Assembly: GCF_904426505.1 (NCBI RefSeq)
Contig: NZ_CAJGBN010000056.1
Coordinates: forward strand, 62,001 to 126,000
Reading direction: 5' to 3'
Length of the DNA: 64,000 nucleotides
From: Rubrivivax sp. A210
GTDB taxonomy: Bacteria > Pseudomonadota > Gammaproteobacteria > Burkholderiales > Burkholderiaceae_C
The notes below the pieces were generated by a model. The model was given only the letters and a program-made list of their open reading frames with translations, was not told where the DNA came from and did not search any database. A program made the translations under genes and the position numbers. Shown piece by piece: positions 54,425 to 61,192 of this stretch; position 1 is the first letter of the stretch, and each line of letters starts with the position of its first letter.

Positions 54425-55060
54425 ATGCAAAGACGCCTCGTGCTTGCCCAGATCGCCCGTATCGGTCAGATCACCCTCTTTGCGGCGGCCCTCGCCGGCT
54501 GCGCCGCCCTCACACCCGACTCTGGCTGGGTCAGCCTGCTCGACGGCGGCAAGGGCCTGGCGGAGAACTTCGACCGCGTCGGCGACGCCAACTGGCGCAC
54601 GGTGGACGGCCTCGTCGTCGCCGACAAGGGCAAGGGCGGCTTCCTGGTGAGCAAGGCCAGCTACAAGGATTTCCTGCTGCGCGCCGAGTTCTGGGCCGAG
54701 ACCGACACCAACAGCGGCCTCTTCCTGCGCCTGAGCGATCCGCTCAAGATCACGGCCGACAACTCCTACGAGGTCAACATCTGGGACATCCGCCCCGACC
54801 CGAAGTACGGCACCGGCGGCATCGTCGGCTTCGCGGCCGTGCCGGTGCCCGTGGTCCACAAGGCCGGCGGGCGCTGGAACAGCTACGAGATCGAGGCCCG
54901 CGGCGCCCAGCTCACGGTCAGGCTCAATGGCGTCGTCACCACCACGCTGCAGAACGACAAGTTCGCCAGCGGCCCGCTGGCACTGCAGTACGGCGCCGGC
55001 GTGCAGGGCGCCACCGGCGGGCCCATCAAGTGGCGCAAGGTGGCGATCAAGCCGCTGTAG
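54425..55060 (+). CDS. DUF1080 (3-keto-disaccharide hydrolase-type) lipoprotein
   Basis: The 211-residue precursor has a lipoprotein signal peptide with lipobox ALAGC (C near residue 34) and a single DUF1080 domain with concanavalin-like fold. Typical blocks are DGLVVADKGKGGFLVSKASYKDFLLRAEFW, DTNSGLFLRLSDP and GRWNSYEIEARG. Some relatives hydrolyse 3-keto-glycosides; others only bind carbohydrates. ATG 54425 is used because earlier frame starts precede the signal. It lies divergent to the CsoR gene and ends 85 bp before the convergent glycerophosphodiesterase. Confidence 0.88.
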   Translation: MQRRLVLAQIARIGQITLFAAALAGCAALTPDSGWVSLLDGGKGLAENFDRVGDANWRTVDGLVVADKGKGGFLVSKASYKDFLLRAEFWAETDTNSGLFLRLSDPLKITADNSYEVNIWDIRPDPKYGTGGIVGFAAVPVPVVHKAGGRWNSYEIEARGAQLTVRLNGVVTTTLQNDKFASGPLALQYGAGVQGATGGPIKWRKVAIKPL

Positions 55061-55145
55061 GCCCTCATACGGGTTCGCATTCGACCGTGTAACCAGGCGG
55101 GGAGCCGAAGACAGTGCGCCAGCACGGCGAGGCGACCCAACGACG

Positions 55146-56117
55146 TTAGACGGTTGAAGGCGAATCCGTACCGGCCAGCACGGCGGCGACACGGTCGGGG
55201 TAGTCGGTGATGATGCCGCTCACGCCGCCGTCGCGCAGCACCCGCATCTGCAGCGGGTCGTTGCAGGTCCAGACATTGACGGCCAGGCCCTCGTCGACGA
55301 GGGCGGCCAGCGCCGCGGCGTCAATCTCGCCGGCCACCGAGCCGAAGCCCAGCGAATCGAAGCCGCCGTAGCAGCCCGGGTGGTAGGCATCGGCGTCCAG
55401 CAGCGCGAGGTAGCGGCCGATCCGGGCCAGCCGCTCGCCGGCCAGCACGGCGGTGGCGACGCCCTGATCCAGTACACGCACCGCCAGCAGCTGTTCGTGG
55501 TCGAAGGACGAAACCAGCACGCGGCCGGCCAGGCCGTGGTGAGCCACACGCGCCATCACGGCACCCGCGATGCCGGGGTACAGGCGCGGCAGCGACTTGA
55601 TCTCGATGTTGAGCAGCAGCCCGCAGGCCTCGGCCAGCTGCAGCAATTCGTCCAGCGACGGCACATGCACGCGGCCCGAGGCGTAGAAGGCCTCGTCGGC
55701 CGGGCTGATGTGGGCGGCGCGCTCGGCCGCCGTGATCGACTGCAGGAAGGCCTGGCGGCGCGGCGCGGCCAGCGCCAGCTCGTCGGTAAACCAGCGCCCG
55801 GCGTCCAGTGCCTGGATTTCGGCCAGCGAGTGGTCGGAGATGAAATGCGTGGCCGCCTGCGGCCAGCGCTGGGCGGCGTCGGTGCAGCGCCGCAGGTCGT
55901 CGTCGTGGTGCACCACGAGCTGACCGTCGCGGCTGACATGTACATCGCACTCGACCATCTGGCAGCCCAGGCGGGCCGCCTTCTCGAAGGCCGGCAAGCT
56001 GTTCTCCGGCGCGTAGGCGCGGGCGCCACGGTGGCCGATGTTGAGCTGGGCCGCGCCCACCGCCGCGTGCAGGGCCGCGATGCGGCGGCTGGCGAGTCTG
56101 CCGGTGCTGCGGGTCAT
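55146..56117 (-). CDS. Glycerophosphodiester phosphodiesterase
   Basis: This TIM-barrel enzyme cleaves glycerophosphodiesters to glycerol-3-phosphate and an alcohol. The 323-residue protein has the catalytic opening NIGHRGARAYAPENSLPAF, the metal ligands in ECDVHVSRDGQLVVHHDDDL, and LNIEIKS and ITDYPDRV late. The end of the barrel is typical (AVNVWTCNDPLQMRVLRDGGVSGIITDYPD). No signal peptide is evident, so it may be cytosolic, like UgpQ. ATG 56117 was chosen by the GDPD domain start; the longer frame further upstream overlaps the next gene. Confidence 0.93.
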   Translation of the reverse strand: MTRSTGRLASRRIAALHAAVGAAQLNIGHRGARAYAPENSLPAFEKAARLGCQMVECDVHVSRDGQLVVHHDDDLRRCTDAAQRWPQAATHFISDHSLAEIQALDAGRWFTDELALAAPRRQAFLQSITAAERAAHISPADEAFYASGRVHVPSLDELLQLAEACGLLLNIEIKSLPRLYPGIAGAVMARVAHHGLAGRVLVSSFDHEQLLAVRVLDQGVATAVLAGERLARIGRYLALLDADAYHPGCYGGFDSLGFGSVAGEIDAAALAALVDEGLAVNVWTCNDPLQMRVLRDGGVSGIITDYPDRVAAVLAGTDSPSTV

Positions 56118-56196
56118 GGCCTGGCATCCCCTGCGGCGCAACGGCGCCGCGTGGGCGGCATTGTCCCGCGTTGAACGCCGGCCTCTTGCCGAATCA

Positions 56197-56715
56197 TCAA
56201 TGGCCGGAGCGGGCGCCGGATCGTGCGCCGAAGCGCACCGGCAGCACGTTGCTGCCAGCCTGGGCGTACTCGGCCAGCAGCGCGCCCTCGGCGGCGGCGC
56301 CGTCGGCCAGGGCATCGGCCGCCGCCCACCAGCCGCGCGGCAGCTCGCCACGCTGGCGCGCCAGGCTCGCGGCGGCGGCGGCCTGCCGGGCGCGGGCGGC
56401 GTGGATCTCGGCGTGCAAGTCCAGCAACTGCTGCACATGGCGCAAGGGGGCCAGCGCGCGCTGCAGGCCAACCTGGGCCAGCGCCGCGGCATAAAGAGCG
56501 CGGCCTCGCGCCGTGAGCATCACCGCGCCGCAGGTGATGAGCGACACATAGCGCGCATCGATGTCATGGGGCGCGCCGTGGCGGGCGAGAAAGTCGCGGT
56601 CTTCGACGCAGAGGTCGGGTACAGGCTCGTCGCCCGCGCAGACCGCATCGGCGCCCAGGCAGGCGGCTTGGGCGCCGGCAGAGCGCCGGGCCAACGGGAA
56701 CTTCAGGACTTGCAT
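56197..56715 (-). CDS. Hypothetical protein, mostly helical
   Basis: I do not recognise this 172-residue protein. It begins MQVLKFPLARRSAGAQAAC, contains DLCVEDRDFLARHGAP, and has a long Ala-rich helical region (about 65-160) with several Leu-Gln repeats and a GWWAAAD segment. It has no membrane or signal segment. AGGACGG lies before ATG 56715. It stands 79 bp before the glycerophosphodiesterase gene on the same strand and is divergent from kdpD. Codon usage and GC content match the neighbours, supporting a real gene. Confidence 0.6.
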   Translation of the reverse strand: MQVLKFPLARRSAGAQAACLGADAVCAGDEPVPDLCVEDRDFLARHGAPHDIDARYVSLITCGAVMLTARGRALYAAALAQVGLQRALAPLRHVQQLLDLHAEIHAARARQAAAAASLARQRGELPRGWWAAADALADGAAAEGALLAEYAQAGSNVLPVRFGARSGARSGH

Positions 56716-56842
56716 GGCGGCACCGTCCTACTCAGAAACACCGCCCCAGTAGACACCCAGGGTGCGACGGCGGCGGCGCGATATCGCCGCCAATTGCCTT
56801 GCATCTCAGCCGCACCACGGCCCCCCGGCCGACCGCGCTCCC

Positions 56843-56857
56843 TATGCTTTCCTGATG
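56843..56857 (+). promoter_or_regulatory. Shared motif TATGCTTTCCTGATG before kdpD
   Basis: This 15-base stretch lies 24 bp before the kdpD start. It matches TATGCGTTCCTGATG (59205-59219) before kup at 14 of 15 positions. It looks like a direct-repeat type site (TATGC-N5-TGATG) as expected for OmpR/KdpE regulators. The match is seen directly; KdpE binding is inferred. Confidence 0.6.
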
Positions 56858-56881
56858 CAGTCTGCACTACGCTAGGCCACC

Positions 56882-58489
56882 ATGGACGCCGCTCCTCGCC
56901 TGGACGCCCCACCCGCCGGCCCGCAGGAGCTGCCGGCCGACCTGACCCGCGCCCTGCTGGCCTGGGCCGGCGGCTGGTCGGCCATGTTCTGGCTCGACGG
57001 CCGGCTGGACCTGGCCAATCTGGCGCTGCTGCTGGTGCTGAGTTCGGCAGTGGCCACGCTGTGGCTGCCCGGCTGGCTGAGCGCCGTCGCCAGCGTGCTG
57101 GCAGTGGCCGCCTTCAACTGGGCCTTCGTGCCGCCGCGCCACAGCTTTGCCGTCGATCTGGACCAGCACGCGCTGCTGCTGGTGAGCCTGCTGGCTGTCA
57201 ACGCCATCGTCTCGGCCCTCGTCGTGCGCCAGCGCCGGCAGGCCGAGGCGGCGCACCGCATGGCCGCCCGGGAGTCCCGCCTGCGCCGCTGGGGCGACAT
57301 GCTGCGCGAGGCCGACGATCCGGCCGCCCTCGTCGGTGCCCTGCAGGCGGCGCTGGGCGAGGCGGCGCCGCAGGCGGTGACCGTGGCCGTGCGCCAGCGC
57401 CTGGATGCCGGGCCCGACGACACCTCGACCCTGCAGGCGGGCGAGGCCGACGACGACCAGCGTGCCGGCCTGGCCCTGTGCATGCGCGAAGGCCGGGCGC
57501 TGGGCCCGGGGAGCGGCCGCCACGAGGAGCAGCCCGACCTCTACCTGCCGCTGCGCGGACGCGGCCTTACGCTGGGCGCGGCGCTGCTGCACGGAGGCGG
57601 CAGGCGGCGCATCGATGCCGACCTGCGGCCGCATCTGCAAGCCCTGTGCGACCAGCTGGGCACGGCGCTGCAGCGTGCTTCGGGTGAGCAGCAGGCCCGG
57701 CGAGCGCGCGAACTGGCGCAGCAGCAGGGCGTGCGCAATGCCCTGCTGGCGGCCATCTCGCACGACTACCGTACGCCGCTGGCGGCGATCATGAGCGCGG
57801 CCTCGGCGCTGCAGGAACAGGCCGAGCGCCTGGCCCCGGCGCAACGGCGGCGGCTGGCCACGGCCATCGTCGACGAGGCCGAGCACCTCGGCCGCCTCAC
57901 CGACAACACGCTGCAGCTGGCGCGCCTGGAAGCACCGGGTGTGGTGCTGTGCTGCGACTGGGAATCGGCCGAGGAGATCGTCGGCGCCGTGCTGCGACGG
58001 GCGCGCCGGCGGCCGCAGGGCGAACGCCTGCGGGCGCGGCTGGAGCCCGGCCTGCCGCTGCTGTGGTGCGACGCGCTGCGGGTGTCGCAACTGCTGGAGA
58101 ACCTGGCCGACAACGCGCTCGCCTACAGCCCGCCCGCGGCGCCGGCCGAAATCCTGGTGCGGCGCGTAGATAGCCAGATCATGCTGGCCGTGCGCGACCG
58201 CGGCCCGGGCATCGCGCCGGCCTGGCGCGAGCGCGTGTTCGAGGTCTTCCAGCGCGGCGACGAGGCCAGCCGCGCGCAGGCGCTGGAGGCCAGCCGCCAG
58301 GGCTCGGGCGTGGGCCTGGCGGTGTGCCGCGCCATCGCGCGTGCCCACGGCGGCGAGCTGAAGCTGCGCCCGCGCGGCCACGGTGGCTGCGCCTTCGAGT
58401 TCCTGCTGCCGATGCGCGTGGCACCACCTGCGGCGCCACCCGAGGACGAAGCGCCGTCCACGCCGCCCGCCGCGGACGCGACCCGATGA
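56882..58489 (+). CDS. KdpD-like sensor histidine kinase lacking the N-terminal KdpD/Usp domains
   Basis: The 535-residue protein starts with the four-helix DUF4118 membrane domain of KdpD (about 22-120; FNWAFVPPRHSFAVD). A GAF-like region follows (about 150-265), then HisKA (AISHDYRTPLAAIMSA, His near 294) and HATPase_c. The HATPase has NALAYSPP (N box) and RDRGPGIA. Canonical KdpD has about 400 residues before this, holding the Walker ATP site and the Usp domain that bind c-di-AMP or regulators; here they are absent from the start. It probably senses K+ or turgor through the membrane part. The stop overlaps kdpE (ATGA). Confidence 0.88.
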   Translation: MDAAPRLDAPPAGPQELPADLTRALLAWAGGWSAMFWLDGRLDLANLALLLVLSSAVATLWLPGWLSAVASVLAVAAFNWAFVPPRHSFAVDLDQHALLLVSLLAVNAIVSALVVRQRRQAEAAHRMAARESRLRRWGDMLREADDPAALVGALQAALGEAAPQAVTVAVRQRLDAGPDDTSTLQAGEADDDQRAGLALCMREGRALGPGSGRHEEQPDLYLPLRGRGLTLGAALLHGGGRRRIDADLRPHLQALCDQLGTALQRASGEQQARRARELAQQQGVRNALLAAISHDYRTPLAAIMSAASALQEQAERLAPAQRRRLATAIVDEAEHLGRLTDNTLQLARLEAPGVVLCCDWESAEEIVGAVLRRARRRPQGERLRARLEPGLPLLWCDALRVSQLLENLADNALAYSPPAAPAEILVRRVDSQIMLAVRDRGPGIAPAWRERVFEVFQRGDEASRAQALEASRQGSGVGLAVCRAIARAHGGELKLRPRGHGGCAFEFLLPMRVAPPAAPPEDEAPSTPPAADATR

Positions 58490-59190
58490 GCCTGACCATC
58501 CTGCTCGTCGAAGACGACCGCGAACTGCGCCAGACCCTGCGCGAATCGCTCGCGGTCGAAGGCTATGTGGTGCATGCCGCCGCCAGCCTGGCCGACGCAC
58601 GCGCCCTGCTGGCCCACGCCGGTGCCGAGGGCGGCATCGACCTCGTGCTGCTCGACCTCGGCTTGCCTGACGGCGACGGCGAGGATCTGCTGGCGGCCCT
58701 GCGGCGGCGCTGCGCGGCGCCGGTGATCGTGATCTCGGCGCGCGAGGCCGAGGGCCAAAAGATCAGGCTGCTCGACGGCGGCGCCGACGACTACCTCGTC
58801 AAGCCCTTCGGTCTGGGCGAGTTGCTGGCGCGCCTGCGCCTGGCCCTGCGCCACCGCGGCCGCGACAGCCGGGCTGCCGTGCTGCGCTGGCGCGCCGGCG
58901 CGCTCGACATCGACCTCGCGGCGCGGCGCGTGCGGCGCCAGGGCGCCGAGGTCCACCTCACGCCGACCGAGTTCAAGCTGCTCGCCCGCCTGGTGCGCCA
59001 GGCCGGCCAGGTGGTGACGCACCGCCAGCTGCTGGCCGATGTCTGGGGGCCTGAACACACCGAACAGACCCACTACCTGCGCCTGTACATGGCGCAGCTG
59101 CGCGCCAAGCTCGAGGACGACGCGGCCGAGCCGCGCCACTTGCTCACCGAGCCGGGGGTGGGCTACCGAATCGCGGAACCGGCCGACTGA
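58486..59190 (+). CDS. kdpE: KdpE-like OmpR-family response regulator
   Basis: The 234-residue regulator has a REC domain (VEDDRELRQ, phosphoacceptor D57 in LVLLDLGLPDGDGE, K in YLVKPF). A winged helix-turn-helix follows (HLTPTEFKLLARLVRQAGQVVTHRQLLADVWGPEH...THYLRLYMAQLRAKLE), close to KdpE. It is translationally coupled to the kinase by ATGA. The neighbouring target is probably kup, 75 bp downstream, rather than a kdpFABC operon, which is absent from this window. Confidence 0.9.
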   Translation: MSLTILLVEDDRELRQTLRESLAVEGYVVHAAASLADARALLAHAGAEGGIDLVLLDLGLPDGDGEDLLAALRRRCAAPVIVISAREAEGQKIRLLDGGADDYLVKPFGLGELLARLRLALRHRGRDSRAAVLRWRAGALDIDLAARRVRRQGAEVHLTPTEFKLLARLVRQAGQVVTHRQLLADVWGPEHTEQTHYLRLYMAQLRAKLEDDAAEPRHLLTEPGVGYRIAEPAD

Positions 59191-59204
59191 ACCGGGCGCG
59201 CACT

Positions 59205-59219
59205 TATGCGTTCCTGATG
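59205..59219 (+). promoter_or_regulatory. Shared motif TATGCGTTCCTGATG before kup
   Basis: The partner of the site before kdpD, located 46 bp before the kup start. Both are in short non-coding gaps, so coding constraint cannot explain the match. Candidate KdpE operator; not tested. Confidence 0.6.
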
Positions 59220-59265
59220 GCCGCGCGGCCATCGTGGCGACATTGCCACCGCCGGATCGTCCCCG

Positions 59266-61182
59266 ATGACCACCACCACCGCTGGCCTGCCCCCGCAAGC
59301 CGAAGCCGCCCCGGGCCCGCGCCGACAAGGCCGGGCCGCGCTGACCTTGGGCGCCGTCGGCGTCGTCTACGGCGACATCGGCACCAGCCCGTTGTACACG
59401 ATGAAGGAGGTCTTCGCGCCGGCCACCGGCGTGCCGCTGGATGCCCACCACCTGATAGGCGCCGTTTCGGTGATCTTCTGGGCGCTGATGCTGGTGGTGA
59501 CGCTGAAGTACGTGATCCTCATCCTGCGCGCCGACAACCGTGGCGAGGGCGGCGGGCTGGCGCTCACGGCGCTGGCGGCCCAGGCCGTGCGCGAGCGGCC
59601 GCGCTGGCGCGCCGCGCTGCTGCTGCTGGGCGTGTTCGGCGCCACGCTCTTCTACGGCGACAGCGTCATCACGCCCGCCATCTCGGTGCTGGGCGCGACC
59701 GAGGGCCTGGGCCTGGTGGCGCCCTCGCTCGCGCGCTGGGCGGTGCCGGCCAGCATCGCCATCGTGCTGGCGCTGTTCCTGGTGCAGCGCTACGGCACCG
59801 GGCGCGTCGGCCGCTGCTTCGGGCCCGTCATCGTGCTGTGGTTCCTGGTGCTGGGCGCGACCGGCGTGGAGCAGATCGCCCGCCAGCCGGCCATCCTGGC
59901 CGCGCTCGACCCGCTGCGGGCCTGGCAGTTCCTGGCCGAACGCGGCGGCCACCTGCTCGCCGCGGTCGGCGCCATCGTGCTGGCACTGACCGGGGCCGAG
60001 GCGCTGTATGCCGACATGGGCCACTTCGGGCGCCGGCCCATCCAGTGGGCCTGGGCCGGCCTGGTGCTGCCGGCGCTGGCGCTCAACTACCTGGGCCAGG
60101 GCGCGCTGCTGATGGCCGAGCCGGACGCCATCGAGAACCCCTTCTACCGCCTCTTCCCCGAGGCCTGGGTGCTGCCGGCCCTGGTGCTGGCCACGCTGGC
60201 CGCCATCATCGCCTCGCAGGCCGTGATCTCGGGTGCGTACTCGATGACGCAGCAGGCCATACAACTGGGCTTCCTGCCGCGCATGACGGTGCGCTACACC
60301 TCGGCGCGCGAGGCCGGGCAGATCTACATGCCGGCCGTCAACTGGGCGCTGCTGGCCGGCGTGGTGGCGGCGGTGGCCGGCTTCGGCAGTTCATCGGCGC
60401 TGGCCGGCGCCTACGGCATCGCGGTGACGCTGACGATGATGATCACCACCGTGCTGACCTTCTTCGTCGTCAGCCGCGGCTGGGGCCTGCCGCTGCCGGT
60501 GGCGGCCGGCGCCACGCTCTTCTTCCTGGCCATCGACGCCCTGCTGGTGGCCGGCTGCGCGGTGAAGCTGTTTGACGGCGGCTGGTTCCCGCTCGTGCTG
60601 GGCCTGCTGCTGTTCGGACTGATGTGTACCTGGGCACGCGGGCGGGCGCAGTTGCTGGCCAGCATCCGCCGCGACGGGCTGGAGTTGCTGCCCTTCATCG
60701 AGGCGCTGGAACAGGAAACGCTGCCACGCGTTGCGCGCACCGCCATCTATCCGGTGGCCGACCCCGACCATGTGCCGCAGGCCCTGCTGCACAACCTCAA
60801 GCACTACCAGGTGCTGCACGAACGCAATGTGATCCTGACCGTGAGCTTCCGCGAGCAGCCCTGGGTGCCCATGCACGAGCGCGTCACGGTCGAGGCGCTC
60901 GGCCGCGGCTTCTGGCGCGTGCGGCTGCATTTCGGCTTCATGAACATTCCCGATGTGCCCAGGGCGCTGACCCTGGCCGGGCCGCTGGGGCTTGCCATCC
61001 CCGTCTTCGAGACCAGCTACTTCCTCAGCCGCGAAACCGTGGTCCCCGCTGCGGGCGGCGGCATGGCGGGCTGGCGCGAGCGCCTGTTCGCGGCCATGAG
61101 CCGCAATGCCGGAAGCGTGATCGACTATTTCCGCCTGCCCGGCCACGCGGTGGTCGAACTGGGCACGCGGATCCAGCTCTGA
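59266..61182 (+). CDS. kup: Low-affinity potassium uptake protein Kup
   Basis: Kup is a K+/H+ symporter of the KUP/HAK family. The 638-residue protein has about 12 hydrophobic segments, the motif GDIGTSPLYTMKEVF (near residue 37), GVFGATLFYGDSVITPAISVLGATEGL (about 120-146) and a cytosolic C-terminal domain of about 170 residues. Length is normal. ATG 59266 is taken because it follows the shared motif by 46 bp and starts the known family N-terminus. It is convergent with the DUF748 gene, 10 bp apart. Confidence 0.97.
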   Translation: MTTTTAGLPPQAEAAPGPRRQGRAALTLGAVGVVYGDIGTSPLYTMKEVFAPATGVPLDAHHLIGAVSVIFWALMLVVTLKYVILILRADNRGEGGGLALTALAAQAVRERPRWRAALLLLGVFGATLFYGDSVITPAISVLGATEGLGLVAPSLARWAVPASIAIVLALFLVQRYGTGRVGRCFGPVIVLWFLVLGATGVEQIARQPAILAALDPLRAWQFLAERGGHLLAAVGAIVLALTGAEALYADMGHFGRRPIQWAWAGLVLPALALNYLGQGALLMAEPDAIENPFYRLFPEAWVLPALVLATLAAIIASQAVISGAYSMTQQAIQLGFLPRMTVRYTSAREAGQIYMPAVNWALLAGVVAAVAGFGSSSALAGAYGIAVTLTMMITTVLTFFVVSRGWGLPLPVAAGATLFFLAIDALLVAGCAVKLFDGGWFPLVLGLLLFGLMCTWARGRAQLLASIRRDGLELLPFIEALEQETLPRVARTAIYPVADPDHVPQALLHNLKHYQVLHERNVILTVSFREQPWVPMHERVTVEALGRGFWRVRLHFGFMNIPDVPRALTLAGPLGLAIPVFETSYFLSRETVVPAAGGGMAGWRERLFAAMSRNAGSVIDYFRLPGHAVVELGTRIQL

Positions 61183-61192
61183 GGGGGGTCGA

